From an uncultured Shimia sp. (GTDB lineage Bacteria; Pseudomonadota; Alphaproteobacteria; Rhodobacterales; Rhodobacteraceae), in the NCBI RefSeq assembly GCF_947493595.1, contig NZ_CANLRL010000009.1, forward strand, positions 124,001 to 188,000: DNA of 64,000 nucleotides, given 5' to 3'. The notes under the pieces are model-generated. The model worked only from the letters and a program-made list of their open reading frames with translations, made no database searches and had not been told where the DNA came from. The position numbers were made by a program, and so were the translations under genes. Positions 54,079-63,228 of this stretch are shown piece after piece. Every line of letters starts with the position of its first letter. Position 1 is the stretch's first letter.

Positions 54079-56481
54079 TCACAGCAGGAAATTGCTTTCA
54101 TCCAGATCGCTGGGATCAACGGACTTGAGGATCAGCCTGTCACCGCTATCCCCGCCGGTCAGACTGCTGAGATCGATGACGGTGGCCCATCCCTGATCTT
54201 GGATGTGGGCCGCAAGATCGCTGTATTGAAGGCCGTAGCTGCTGAGGTCGATGACGTCATGGTCAACCTCAAAGTCATGGATCATGTCGCGGCCGCCGCC
54301 CGCCTGGGTGACAAAAGTGTCGGCATCGCCGTCTTTCCACCAATTGCCGCCCCAAAGATGATCGTTGCCGCTGCCTCCGTGAAGCGTGTCGGCACCGGTG
54401 CCGCCCACCAGCTTGTCGGTCCCAGACCCGCCATCAAGCGAGTCGTCTCCAATGCGCCCGTGCAGGAAATCCCGCCCGGCATTGCCGTAGCCCACATCAT
54501 CGCCGGCACCAAGGATGAGCTTATCCTCTCCAGCACCACCAGCCGCGGTGTCATCTCCTGAGCCGCCAAACACCTGGTCGTTGCCGCTGTCACCATACAA
54601 CAAGTCGTCATCTTTGCCTCCTTGCAAAGTGTCGTCGCCGCCGCCGCCGTGAAGGGTGTCGTCCCCGTCACCGCCACGCAGCTTGTCGTTGCCACCCTCG
54701 GTGCCAGTAATGGCAGGCTCACGTATCAGCACACTGCCGTCCGGATCTACCGGTGCAAATGGATCAGGTGCGCGCGGATCCACCGCGCCGTCATTGCTGC
54801 CAGTGCTTTGCGCTTCGGCCATGAACTCGGCATAGGCCGCGCCATCAGCCCAGTCGACCTCTACACGGTAGATAGCTCCGGAGGCACCGGTGCCGCCGTC
54901 CAGATCATGGTCGCCCCGGTTCAAGCCAAAATAGAGATTTCCGTCCCCATCCAGAAAGACTGCGCCGTAGGCCCCTTTGGGCATTCCGGCTGTCATCCCG
55001 TCTTCATAGAGCGTGGCAGTGATGTCGACCGACGTGATTTGCGGCGCGCCGCCATCGGGCACATCCGACATGTCGATGCGATGCACTGCTCCTGCCTCGC
55101 CATTTCGTCCGGGGGATTCCACCGCATAAAAAGCACCGTCCTTGGCGTTATATGCCACGTCATAGGCGCGGCCACCAAACAGGCCATTGGGCAGGTCAAA
55201 ACTTGTCGCCACCGGATTGCCGCTTCCATCCAAAGCGTTCACGTCAATCATCGTGACGCGGTTCAGGCTGCTCTGGAAAGTCCAGAGGTTGCCTGTGTCA
55301 TCAAAATCGCCAACGTAGTCCGCAACGGGCGTTTCACCCACCCGATAGGCATGGCCCTCGGCATCCACCATGACAAGGTCACGGATCGAGACAGGATTGC
55401 CAAGTGCATCCACTCCGTTGGCCTTGGCGATGCCATAAATCAGGTCGTCTTCGGTGTTGAAGCCAATGGCATTGATCCGCAGGCCGGTTGGGTCTCCGGC
55501 GACTTCATATTGCTCGGTTTCCGGATCAAACACGTTTAATTGCCCGTCGATCATCTGGAACAGTTTGGATTGTCCGGGGGCGAAGGCTGCCACCTCAACG
55601 CTATCTCCACCAAGGCTGACCTCCTTGAGGTAGCTGAAGATCGGCCCGTCCATATTGATGTCCGGTCCGCTGTTTTCCGGCGGCACCTCACGCAGGGTCA
55701 ATCCGCCCGCGTCACCGCTGCCTCTCACCTCAAACGTATGGGTTTCAAACACGCCGGATGTGGTGGAGGCGGTGCCAATGACCTCACCATTCCACAATAC
55801 CTCAACGCTGCCACTGGTGGCGCCCCCCGCCAGGTTGGCCGCCATCTCGAAGCTGATGGTATAGGTGTCTCCGGTTTGCGTGGCGACGGATTGCGACAAC
55901 GCGCCTTCTGCGTCCACATGCCAACCGGCCTCGGCGAGCTGCCCCAATGTTGCGGCGCCTTTTGCGCTATCAGCAAGCAGATTGCCGTTTTTCAGATCGC
56001 CATAGACCAGATCATCGCCGCTTCCCGCATTCACGGTGTCCGCGCCAAGGCCGCCCTGGGCCAGGTCATCACCAGATTCCAGGTTGAGCACATCGTTGCC
56101 CGCGCCGCCGTCCACGGTGTCGCGCCCGGTGCCCGCGTTCACGGTATCCGCACCAGCCCCGGACAACAGGCTGTCATTGCCCCCGTTGCCCAGCACAACG
56201 TCATCCCCTGCGCCTGTGCTAATCACATCATCATACGCGCGATTTTCGGCATCTCCGTTGCGCACAATGGCATCCGGATTATACACCCACCGCCCGTCAA
56301 CAAAGACCCACTCGCGCCCAACCATATCACCCGCGACAAGGTCATTGCCGTCCCCGGAGGTCAGCGTGTCGCTGCCGGCATGCCCGTTGACACTGTCAAC
56401 GCCGTCGCCCGTGGTGATGCTGTCATCGCCGGTTGTGCCCACAACTGGAGTGACCGGCGACTGCGGCTCGTTCTCTGACAT
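54079..56481 (-). CDS. RTX-repeat calcium-binding secreted protein, type I secretion substrate
   Basis: 800 residues from the ATG at 56481. There are two RTX blocks of GGxGxDxLx-type nonapeptides: residues about 14-163 and about 595-712 (GGDGDDTLHGGGGDDTLQGG). Between them lies a beta-rich stretch (about 175-265) and then a region with repeated propeller-like strands such as DDLIYGIAKANGVD and GRAYDVAYNAKDGAFYAV, resembling DUF6923. The C-terminus (IHDFEVDHDVIDLSSYGL and ESNFLL) is a serralysin-type export signal. No protease or lipase motif was seen. It should fold when calcium is bound outside the cell. The exporter genes follow directly. Confidence 0.9.
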   Translation of the reverse strand: MSENEPQSPVTPVVGTTGDDSITTGDGVDSVNGHAGSDTLTSGDGNDLVAGDMVGREWVFVDGRWVYNPDAIVRNGDAENRAYDDVISTGAGDDVVLGNGGNDSLLSGAGADTVNAGTGRDTVDGGAGNDVLNLESGDDLAQGGLGADTVNAGSGDDLVYGDLKNGNLLADSAKGAATLGQLAEAGWHVDAEGALSQSVATQTGDTYTISFEMAANLAGGATSGSVEVLWNGEVIGTASTTSGVFETHTFEVRGSGDAGGLTLREVPPENSGPDINMDGPIFSYLKEVSLGGDSVEVAAFAPGQSKLFQMIDGQLNVFDPETEQYEVAGDPTGLRINAIGFNTEDDLIYGIAKANGVDALGNPVSIRDLVMVDAEGHAYRVGETPVADYVGDFDDTGNLWTFQSSLNRVTMIDVNALDGSGNPVATSFDLPNGLFGGRAYDVAYNAKDGAFYAVESPGRNGEAGAVHRIDMSDVPDGGAPQITSVDITATLYEDGMTAGMPKGAYGAVFLDGDGNLYFGLNRGDHDLDGGTGASGAIYRVEVDWADGAAYAEFMAEAQSTGSNDGAVDPRAPDPFAPVDPDGSVLIREPAITGTEGGNDKLRGGDGDDTLHGGGGDDTLQGGKDDDLLYGDSGNDQVFGGSGDDTAAGGAGEDKLILGAGDDVGYGNAGRDFLHGRIGDDSLDGGSGTDKLVGGTGADTLHGGSGNDHLWGGNWWKDGDADTFVTQAGGGRDMIHDFEVDHDVIDLSSYGLQYSDLAAHIQDQGWATVIDLSSLTGGDSGDRLILKSVDPSDLDESNFLL

Positions 56482-56510
56482 ACCCGAATTACCTTTTACC
56501 AAAACACAGC

Positions 56511-56525
56511 GAACATTCTGCGAAC
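56511..56525 (-). promoter_or_regulatory. GTTC-N7-GTTC motif (LexA/SOS-box-like) upstream of the RTX gene
   Basis: On the minus strand GTTC-GCAGAAT-GTTC, ending 30 bases before the RTX start codon. This direct repeat is the LexA-binding pattern described for alphaproteobacteria such as Rhodobacter. Only eight bases are fixed, and about two matches are expected by chance in 64 kb, so the position in the leader is the main support. Confidence 0.4.
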
Positions 56526-56548
56526 AAATGGTTAAGAAAAGGTAAGGG

Positions 56549-56950
56549 TCAGCCGACTCCGCGACATGTTTCTAGCCCCGAAAAAATGCCCTCGCATTTT
56601 CGCGCCTCAAAATGGCTCGCTCCGAAAACGGGTATCGCAATAAGCCCAAGCAACACGAAGGCCAAGGCGCTGTCATACCAGCGCAGCCGCGTGGCGCGCA
56701 CAACACGTACCCACGCATACATTGGCCACAGGTAGGCAAAAAACGTCACCGCGCGGAGGGCAGTTCGCCCCTCTGCAGGCACATCCAGTGACACAGTCAT
56801 CAGTATGGCAAAAAGGACCACCGCAAGACCACTTTCCGCGGCATATCTTTTTGCAACGCCATTGTGCCAAAGACGCACCAAGCTCAAGCCCGCAGCAGTA
56901 AGTGGTAAAGCGATCAGCAACAGCAAAAACAGGACGCCACCTGGGGTCAC
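56549..56950 (-). CDS. Small membrane protein of unknown function in the mla-like operon
   Basis: 133 residues with about four transmembrane helices (VLFLLLLIALPLTAAGLSLV; AESGLAVVLFAILMTVSL) and a short cysteine-containing tail (ARKCEGIFSGLETCRG). The start is a GTG at 56950 that overlaps the mlaF stop (GTGA), so it is coupled to mlaF. It occupies the place where mlaD is found in other Mla operons but has no MCE domain. No family recognised. Confidence 0.7.
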   Translation of the reverse strand: MTPGGVLFLLLLIALPLTAAGLSLVRLWHNGVAKRYAAESGLAVVLFAILMTVSLDVPAEGRTALRAVTFFAYLWPMYAWVRVVRATRLRWYDSALAFVLLGLIAIPVFGASHFEARKCEGIFSGLETCRGVG

Positions 56951-57693
56951 CGCACCGCCTCAATCGGCCCCTCTGCGGATCCTGAAATAAACTGCGTCAG
57001 ATAGGGATCGCCGCTGGCGTCCATCTGGCTAACCGGGCCGGTCCATTGGATCACCCCGCCATGCAGCATCGCCACGTTATCGGCAATCGCTCGTACTGAG
57101 CTCATGTCATGGGTGATGGTCATGGCCGTTGCACCCATCTCCACCACAATCTCGCGGATCAAGTCATTGATCACACCGGACATAATGGGATCAAGACCGG
57201 TGGTGGGCTCATCAAAAAAGATGATCTCCGGCTCTGCTGCAATCGCACGAGCCAGCCCCACACGTTTCTGCATCCCGCCGGACAGCTCAGACGGATAAAG
57301 ATCCGCCACATCAGGCGTCAATCCCACCCGGCGCAGCTTCTCAATGGCGATCTCGCGCGCTTCTTCCTTGGGCCGTTTCAGACTGCCCCGCAGCAGGCGG
57401 AATGCCACGTTTTGCCAAACGGTCATACTGTCAAACAGCGCGCCGCCCTGAAACAACATGCCAAACCGTGCGAGAAAGGCATCACGATCTCCTTGGGTGG
57501 CGTTCTGCCCATCCACGGTGATGGTGCCGCTGTCCGGCGTAATCAACCCCAACACCGATTTCAACATCACCGATTTCCCGGTGCCGGACCCGCCGATGAT
57601 CACCATCGAACTGCCCTTGGCAATCTCGAGGTTCACCCCTTGCAGCACCCGTTTGGGGCCAAAGCGTTTATGCACGTTGTCAAACTGGATCAT
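56947..57693 (-). CDS. mlaF: Mla-type ABC transporter ATP-binding protein
   Basis: 248 residues. Walker A IGGSGTGKSVMLKSVLGL, signature ELSGGMQKRVGLARAIAAEPE (the MxKRVG form typical of MCE-linked ATPases), Walker B IIFFDEPTTGLDPI and switch ITHDMSSVRAIAD. Together with the MlaE-like permease it probably moves phospholipid between the membranes. It overlaps mlaE and the small membrane gene. Confidence 0.92.
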   Translation of the reverse strand: MIQFDNVHKRFGPKRVLQGVNLEIAKGSSMVIIGGSGTGKSVMLKSVLGLITPDSGTITVDGQNATQGDRDAFLARFGMLFQGGALFDSMTVWQNVAFRLLRGSLKRPKEEAREIAIEKLRRVGLTPDVADLYPSELSGGMQKRVGLARAIAAEPEIIFFDEPTTGLDPIMSGVINDLIREIVVEMGATAMTITHDMSSVRAIADNVAMLHGGVIQWTGPVSQMDASGDPYLTQFISGSAEGPIEAVR

Positions 57694-58475
57694 GAGGCAA
57701 AGAACAGGCTTGTGAGGATAAAGTTGGCGGCCAGGATCATCACCGCGGCGGCTTGCACAGAGCTTTTGGTGGCGCGGCCCACGCCTTGCGCACCGCGGCC
57801 AGAATGCATGCCCGCGTAGCAGCCCATCACGGCAGCTATCCCGCCAAACACCGAGCCTTTCACAAGGCTCGACACAATATCGTTGAGTTGCAGGAAGTCG
57901 GCGGTGTTGCGGATGTAGGTTGCTGGGTTGAACCCCAAGGTTTCCGTCGCGACCAGAAAACCACCATAGATGCCAACGATATCGCCAATGCCCACCAGCG
58001 CAGGCACCACCAAAATGGCGGCCATCACACGCGGGGCGACAAGGTATTTCATCGGATGGGTCGACAGGGTCACCAGAGCGTCAATCTGCTCGGTCACCTT
58101 CATGGTGGCAATCTCAGCAGCAATCGAGCTTGTGACCCGTGCGGCCACCATCAGGCCCACCAAGACGGGGCCGAGTTCGCGCACCATGCCAATCGCCACA
58201 ATCTGCGGCACAACGCTTTCCACCGAAAACCGGGAGCTGCCGTCATAGATTTGCAAAGCCAGTGCGCCGCCGGTGAAAATCGCGGTCAAACCGACCACCG
58301 GCAGGCTCAGCCAGCCAATGTTGAACAATGCGCTGAGAAACTCGCGGCCATAGAACGGCGGGCGGAAAATATGGCTCAGCGCGCCCCAGACAAACAGCAC
58401 AACCTCCCCAAAAGAAGTGAACAACGCGATCATGCTGCGCCCAATGGCATTTAAAGGAGCCACGATCAGCTTCAT
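57690..58475 (-). CDS. mlaE: Mla-type ABC transporter permease
   Basis: 261 residues with five to six transmembrane helices. [26 protein letters not shown] and [20 protein letters not shown] are MlaE/DUF140 signatures (the coupling-helix EQIDAL is diagnostic). The start overlaps the alr stop, the end overlaps mlaF. Proteins MlaB, MlaC and MlaD are not encoded nearby. Confidence 0.93.
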   Translation of the reverse strand: MKLIVAPLNAIGRSMIALFTSFGEVVLFVWGALSHIFRPPFYGREFLSALFNIGWLSLPVVGLTAIFTGGALALQIYDGSSRFSVESVVPQIVAIGMVRELGPVLVGLMVAARVTSSIAAEIATMKVTEQIDALVTLSTHPMKYLVAPRVMAAILVVPALVGIGDIVGIYGGFLVATETLGFNPATYIRNTADFLQLNDIVSSLVKGSVFGGIAAVMGCYAGMHSGRGAQGVGRATKSSVQAAAVMILAANFILTSLFFAS

Positions 58476-59509
58476 GAAGACTTGTACCGGCGTTGATAGC
58501 GTTGGCCCATTGAGGTCAGGATTTCATAGCCGATGGTGCCGGCCGCATCCGCCAATGTGTCCACCGACTGATGTTGCCCAAGCAATTCCACCTCACGGGG
58601 AATGTCAGACAGATCGGTCACGTCGATGCCAATCAGGTCCATGGAAATCCGGCCAATCAACGGGCAGCGATCTTCGCCAGCAAAAGTGGCAACCTTGCCG
58701 CTCATCGCCCGCAAAAGGCCATCGGCATAGCCCGCCGCAAGGGTGGCGACTTTGCTGTCGCGTTCGGCAATCCAGGCATTGCCATAGCCCACGCTTTCAC
58801 CTTCGGCCACGTCGCGCACTTGAATCACCGGAAGGCGTAGGCTGGCCACAGGGGTGGCATCCACAAACGGCATTCCCCCATACAGACCCACACCAGGGCG
58901 GGTCAGGTCAAAGTGATAGTCATCACCCAACAGTATCCCGCCCGTCGCGGCCAGCGAGCGCGGAATGTCCAACCCGTCCGTCATCTCTTTGAACGCAGCC
59001 AACTGCTTGGGGTTCATCGGGTGCTCTGGCTCATCGGCGCAGGCCAGATGCGACATGATCAAGGTTGGCCCGCGCTGCAACACCAGTTCTTTCACCGCTT
59101 CCCATTCCGGCGCTTCAAGGCCAAGCCGGTTCATGCCGGTGTCCAGCTGCACACCAAACGGATGTGCTGGCAGCGCCTCGACATGGCGTACAATCTGATC
59201 CACCGAATTCAGCATCGGGGTCAGGTGCATGTCGCTGATCATATCGGTGTCACCGCGCATATGACCGCCAAAGATGTTGATCTCCGGGTCCGGGCCGACA
59301 GCCTGACGCAGGCTTGCGCCTTCTTCGGCAGCGGCGACAAAAAAGCGGGTCACACCGGCGCGCATCAAAGCCCGCGCCACGCGGTCCGCGCCCAGTCCGT
59401 ATCCGTCGGCTTTCACCACCGCGGCGGTGGTCACTTCCGTCTGTGCATCCAGCGCCCGCCAGTTGTTGATCAGGGCGTCGAGGTCGATTGTCAAAGTTGC
59501 AGTAGCCAT
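58472..59509 (-). CDS. alr: Alanine racemase
   Basis: 345 residues from the ATG at 59509 ([18 protein letters not shown]). Interconverts L- and D-alanine for peptidoglycan, with PLP on the lysine in [41 protein letters not shown] contains the catalytic-tyrosine region, and [13 protein letters not shown] the conserved substrate-binding stretch. The 57-residue upstream extension of the frame is not supported. The operon order alr-mlaE-mlaF has overlaps throughout. Confidence 0.94.
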   Translation of the reverse strand: MATATLTIDLDALINNWRALDAQTEVTTAAVVKADGYGLGADRVARALMRAGVTRFFVAAAEEGASLRQAVGPDPEINIFGGHMRGDTDMISDMHLTPMLNSVDQIVRHVEALPAHPFGVQLDTGMNRLGLEAPEWEAVKELVLQRGPTLIMSHLACADEPEHPMNPKQLAAFKEMTDGLDIPRSLAATGGILLGDDYHFDLTRPGVGLYGGMPFVDATPVASLRLPVIQVRDVAEGESVGYGNAWIAERDSKVATLAAGYADGLLRAMSGKVATFAGEDRCPLIGRISMDLIGIDVTDLSDIPREVELLGQHQSVDTLADAAGTIGYEILTSMGQRYQRRYKSS

Positions 59510-59668
59510 GACGGTGTTTGTTGACGTCTGACCCCGCGAGGTCAAGGCCAAAGGCGGTGCGTTTTTCCCCGTTGCTGCGAACTGTGGCTTAACAATTGCC
59601 GATTGCGGCGGGTCGAAAATACGCACCTCTGCAAAACAGTCGTGATACAGACGCAATACCGACGTGCA

Positions 59669-59703
59669 AATCGCCGCCAAAACCGCAAGTTAACGCGGCG
59701 ATT
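59669..59703 (-). terminator. Hairpin region after dnaB
   Basis: A perfect 9-bp stem (AATCGCCGC / GCGGCGATT) with a 17-base loop; an alternative inner stem CCGC/GCGG is followed by TTTT on the minus strand, so it could end dnaB transcription. It lies in the 214-base gap between alr and dnaB; nothing else was recognised in that gap. Confidence 0.5.
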
Positions 59704-59723
59704 CGAAAGCGCTTGGTTGCGGC

Positions 59724-61211
59724 TTAAAACTCCTCGCCGCCGCCTTGCTGCCAAGGCTGCACAAGGTTGCCAAAACGGGTGTATTGCCCTTCAAACGACA
59801 GCTCCACTGTCCCAATGGGACCGTGACGCTGCTTACCAAGGATCACCTCGGCTTTGCCGTGCAAACGCTCCATGCGTTCTTGCCATGCGGCCATCTCATC
59901 AAGCCGGTCATCAGACGGTTTTTCCCGCTCCACATAGTACTCTTCGCGGAACACAAACATCACCACATCAGCATCCTGCTCAATCGAGCCAGATTCCCGC
60001 AAGTCACTGAGTTGTGGGCGTTTATCGTCTCGGCTTTCCACCGTACGTGACAGCTGGGAGAGGCCGATCACCGGAATATTGAGCTCCTTGGCAATCGCCT
60101 TCATACCCATGGAAATCTCACCAATCTCCTGCACACGGTTGTCGGCCGTACCGCGACACAGCTGCAAATAGTCGATGATCAGCAGGTCCAACCCATGTGT
60201 CCGCTTAAGGCGTCGCGCCCGCGCTGCGAGCTGCGCAATGGGTAGGGCAGGGGTGTCATCGATGAACAGCGGACAAGCCTCAAGATCCTTTGCCGCTTGA
60301 ACAAATCGGCGGAATTCCTCTTCGGTCATGTCGCCTTTTCGGATCTGTTCAGACGGGATTTCAGCCGCCTCAGACAAGATACGCGCCGCCAATTGTTCAG
60401 CCGACATTTCGAGGCTACAGAAGGCCACCACGCCGCCTTCAACCGCGCCCTCGCTGCCATCTGGTTTGACGCCTTTTTTATAAGCCTTTGCCACGTTAAA
60501 CGCGAGGTTGGTTGCCAGCGATGTTTTGCCCATCGACGGACGTCCCGCGAGGATCAAAAGGTCCGACGGGTGCAAGCCGCCAAGCTTCTTATCAAGATCG
60601 ACCAAACCGGTGGAAATTCCGGCCAAACCTCCGTCTCGCTGGTAGGCCGCATTAGCGGTGTTCACCGCTTGGGTCACCGCTTTCAAAAAGCTGACATAAC
60701 CGCGCTCAGAAGTGCCCTGCTCTGACAGTTTGTAAAGCGCCTGTTCCGCCTCAACAATCTGCTCTTTTGGCTCAAGCTTGATGTCTGCTTTCTTGGCTTT
60801 CGATGCAATGTTGTTGCCCAGATCAATCAACTCACGGCGCATCGCCATATCGTAGATCATTTGCGCGTAATCGGCTGCAGCAAAAGAAGAAATTGCCGAT
60901 CCGGCCAAACGCACAAGGTAGGCGGGGCCACCCAGTTCAATCAGCCCTGGATCGTCTTCCAGAAAGGCTTTCAGCGTAACCGGTGAGGCGAGATTGTTCT
61001 TGGCAATTCGGGCGGCGGCAATCTCATAAATCCGCGAGTGCACAGGCTCATAGAAATGGGACGAATTGATCACCGACGCCACGCGATCAAAGATGTCATT
61101 GTTGGTCAGAATGGCACCCAGAAGCTGTTGCTCAGCCTCGATGGAGTGCGGTAGCGCCTCAATTTCTGCTGCTGCGGTTTCGCCCGAATTGATGCTCGCG
61201 ATTTCGTTCAT
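59724..61211 (-). CDS. dnaB: Replicative DNA helicase
   Basis: 495 residues from the ATG at 61211. Unwinds DNA at the replication fork as a hexamer. N-terminal domain PHSIEAEQQLLGAILTNNDIFDRV; RecA-like domain with Walker A AGRPSMGKTSLATNLAFNVA, LLIIDYLQLCRG (Walker B) and VIGLSQLSRTVESRDDKRPQ; C-terminal KQRHGPIGTVELSFEGQYTRF. There is no intein insertion. Two DnaA-box-like sequences lie upstream (61282-61301). Confidence 0.95.
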   Translation of the reverse strand: MNEIASINSGETAAAEIEALPHSIEAEQQLLGAILTNNDIFDRVASVINSSHFYEPVHSRIYEIAAARIAKNNLASPVTLKAFLEDDPGLIELGGPAYLVRLAGSAISSFAAADYAQMIYDMAMRRELIDLGNNIASKAKKADIKLEPKEQIVEAEQALYKLSEQGTSERGYVSFLKAVTQAVNTANAAYQRDGGLAGISTGLVDLDKKLGGLHPSDLLILAGRPSMGKTSLATNLAFNVAKAYKKGVKPDGSEGAVEGGVVAFCSLEMSAEQLAARILSEAAEIPSEQIRKGDMTEEEFRRFVQAAKDLEACPLFIDDTPALPIAQLAARARRLKRTHGLDLLIIDYLQLCRGTADNRVQEIGEISMGMKAIAKELNIPVIGLSQLSRTVESRDDKRPQLSDLRESGSIEQDADVVMFVFREEYYVEREKPSDDRLDEMAAWQERMERLHGKAEVILGKQRHGPIGTVELSFEGQYTRFGNLVQPWQQGGGEEF

Positions 61212-61235
61212 GTCTGTCCCCAAATGCCCCACCCG

Positions 61236-61252
61236 GCTGGTTCTAAACCAGC
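61236..61252 (-). promoter_or_regulatory. Inverted repeat in the dnaB leader
   Basis: GCTGGTT-CTA-AACCAGC, a perfect 7-bp dyad about 25 bases before the dnaB start codon. It could be an operator or a leader hairpin; nothing further can be said. Confidence 0.4.
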
Positions 61253-61281
61253 GGTCTCAAACTGGGCAACTTGTATGTTTT

Positions 61282-61301
61282 TGTGGATCGCCTGTGGATA
61301 A
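61282..61301 (-). promoter_or_regulatory. Tandem DnaA-box-like sequences upstream of dnaB
   Basis: Plus-strand 61293-61301 reads TGTGGATAA, the complement of the perfect consensus TTATCCACA. At 61282-61290, 11 bases away, TGTGGATCG matches 7 of 9. Both have the same orientation, one helical turn apart, about 70-90 bases before the dnaB start. Confidence 0.5.
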
Positions 61302-61304
61302 CTT

Positions 61305-61333
61305 CGCCCGCCCTGATATTGTCAGGGCGGGCG
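61305..61333 (-). terminator. Strong hairpin between pyrE and dnaB
   Basis: A perfect 12-bp stem (CGCCCGCCCTGA / TCAGGGCGGGCG) with a 5-base loop, 71 bases past the pyrE stop. It probably ends pyrE transcription although no T-run follows on the minus strand; it also abuts the DnaA-box pair. Confidence 0.6.
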
Positions 61334-61404
61334 TTGTTGCGTCAACATCTTGTGTCGTTGCGGCGGTTCAGAGCCTCAACATGGTCGGTTTTCCGCCGAA
61401 AGGC

Positions 61405-62085
61405 TCAGGACCCCTTGCGAGCTTCTTGCCACGCGCGTGGGTCTTTGAGGAAGGTCTCCACTTCCGACAGTGTCTCTTCCGAAAACACACCCTGCGCCTT
61501 GGCTTCCGCCAGCACATCCCACCAGGTGCAGAGGTAGTGCAGCGCCACGCCGTGATCGCCCAGCGTCTTCTCGGTTTCCGGGAAGATGTCGTAGTAGAAA
61601 ATCACCGCAGTATTGCCACAGGACGCGCCGGTCTCGCGGATTGCATCGACAAACGACAGCTTGGAGCCGCCGTCGGTGGTGAGGTCTTCCACCAGCAGCA
61701 CGCGCTCGCCTTCGCTCATCGCGCCTTCGATACGGGCGTTTTTGCCGTAACCCTTTGGCTTCTTACGCACATAGGTCATTGGCAGCGCCATGCGCTCGGC
61801 CACCAGTGCGGCAAACGGGATGCCGGCGGTCTCACCACCGGCAATGTTGTCAAACGCTTCAAAGCCGGCTTCGCGCATCACGGTGACGGTCATAAAGTCC
61901 ATCAAAGTCGCGCGGATACGCGGGAAAGAGATCAGCTTGCGGCAGTCGATATAGCTCGGGCTCGGCAGACCAGAGGCCAGCGTGTAGGGCTCATCGGTGT
62001 TGAAGTTCACAGCGCCAATTTCCAGCAGCATACGGGCTGTCAGGCGGGCAATTTCTTCTTTTGGCGGGAAGGCGGTTGGGATCAT
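61405..62085 (-). CDS. pyrE: Orotate phosphoribosyltransferase
   Basis: 226 residues. Converts orotate and PRPP to OMP in pyrimidine synthesis. [17 protein letters not shown] is the PRPP-binding loop and [17 protein letters not shown] the flexible catalytic loop with the lysines. AAAGGA lies ahead of the ATG. It is 27 bases downstream of pyrC and probably cotranscribed with it. Confidence 0.95.
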   Translation of the reverse strand: MIPTAFPPKEEIARLTARMLLEIGAVNFNTDEPYTLASGLPSPSYIDCRKLISFPRIRATLMDFMTVTVMREAGFEAFDNIAGGETAGIPFAALVAERMALPMTYVRKKPKGYGKNARIEGAMSEGERVLLVEDLTTDGGSKLSFVDAIRETGASCGNTAVIFYYDIFPETEKTLGDHGVALHYLCTWWDVLAEAKAQGVFSEETLSEVETFLKDPRAWQEARKGS

Positions 62086-62112
62086 TTTGATATCCTTTGG
62101 CAGCGGAAATTC

Positions 62113-63156
62113 TTAGTCAGCGACAGTCCAGAACACGTCATAGCCGGGATCAAATACGGTAACCGGTCCATTGGCGCTCTCGATTTTGTCTGGGAAGACA
62201 GAGGCTTGGTCATTCTTCGCAAGCGTGATGGTTTCTTCGTTCACTGGCAGGTCGTAGAAGTTTGGACCATTGCGGGAGGCAAAGTCTTCCAGCTTGTCCA
62301 GCGCGCCATCTTCCTCAAACACATGCGCCAAAAGCGCCATGGTATTGGTCGCGGTGAAACAACCGGCGCAGCCACAAGCGCTTTCTTTGTCGCCATCCAG
62401 GTGCGGCGCACTGTCGGTGCCCAGGAAGAATCGCGCATCACCAGATGTCGCCGCCGCACGCAGTGCCAAACGGTGCTCTTCGCGTTTGGCCACAGGCAGG
62501 CAGTAGTAGTGCGGTTTGATCCCGCCCACGAGGATGTGGTTGCGGTTGATGATCAGGTGGTGCGTGGTGATTGTTGCGCCCAGATCGGTCGCATTGTCCT
62601 GCACATACGCAACACCGTCACTGGTTGTGATATGCTCCATAATCACGCGCAGGCCTGGCGTTGCCTTGCGAATTGGATCTAACACGCGGTCAATAAAAAT
62701 CGCTTCGCGGTCAAAAATATCGATGTCGTGGTCGGTGACCTCGCCATGGACGCACAGTGGCAGGCCGATCTCGGCCATTTTCTCCAGCGACGCGCGCACG
62801 TTTTTGAAATCTGCAACGCCGCTGGCGGAGTTGGTGGTCGCACCGGCGGGGTAGAGTTTGACTGCTTTGATCAGACCGGTGGCATGGGCCGCTGCAATAT
62901 CTTCCGGATCGCTGTCTTCAGTGAGGTACAGCGTCATCAACGGTTCAAAACTCATGCCGTCAGGCAGCGCGGCCATAATGCGATCTTTGTAGGCTGCGGC
63001 CTGCGCTCCGGTCACAACCGGCGGCACCAGGTTGGGCATGATGATCGCACGGCCAAAGTGGCGCGCGGTTTCAGGCAGGACGGCTTGCAGCATCGCGCCA
63101 TCGCGCAGATGCAGATGCCAGTCATCGGGGCGGGCAATGGTCAGATTTTGGGTCAT
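62113..63156 (-). CDS. pyrC: Dihydroorotase
   Basis: 347 residues, the E. coli PyrC type. Closes carbamoyl-aspartate to dihydroorotate with two zinc ions. [13 protein letters not shown] has the HxH metal pair at the N-terminus, [15 protein letters not shown] the carboxylated lysine region, and FLGTDSAPH the catalytic aspartate. A perfect 10-bp hairpin ends one base before its ATG (63158-63182), with no normal ribosome-binding site visible between them. Confidence 0.95.
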   Translation of the reverse strand: MTQNLTIARPDDWHLHLRDGAMLQAVLPETARHFGRAIIMPNLVPPVVTGAQAAAYKDRIMAALPDGMSFEPLMTLYLTEDSDPEDIAAAHATGLIKAVKLYPAGATTNSASGVADFKNVRASLEKMAEIGLPLCVHGEVTDHDIDIFDREAIFIDRVLDPIRKATPGLRVIMEHITTSDGVAYVQDNATDLGATITTHHLIINRNHILVGGIKPHYYCLPVAKREEHRLALRAAATSGDARFFLGTDSAPHLDGDKESACGCAGCFTATNTMALLAHVFEEDGALDKLEDFASRNGPNFYDLPVNEETITLAKNDQASVFPDKIESANGPVTVFDPGYDVFWTVAD

Positions 63157-63157
63157 A

Positions 63158-63223
63158 GTCGCGGCTTACACAAAGCCGCGACCAGTGGCTAGTCTTTGTG
63201 CGCAAAACTTAGCGGTTTTGCGC
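63158..63223 (-). promoter_or_regulatory. Tandem hairpins in the pyrC leader
   Basis: Two perfect dyads in the 72-base gap upstream of pyrC: a 9-bp stem GCGCAAAAC / GTTTTGCGC (63200-63223, loop of 6) and a 10-bp stem GTCGCGGCTT / AAGCCGCGAC (63158-63182, loop of 5) that ends one base before the ATG. They may terminate the upstream gene, control pyrC translation, or both. Confidence 0.5.
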
Positions 63224-63228
63224 CGGTT

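Noticed and set aside
54622-56478. Plus-strand open frames opposite the RTX gene
   Set aside because: RTX repeats on the minus strand produce Ala/Val/Thr-rich antisense frames; no motif or start context supports them.
59724-61211. Possible intein in dnaB
   Set aside because: dnaB genes sometimes carry inteins, but the motifs run without interruption and the length is standard.
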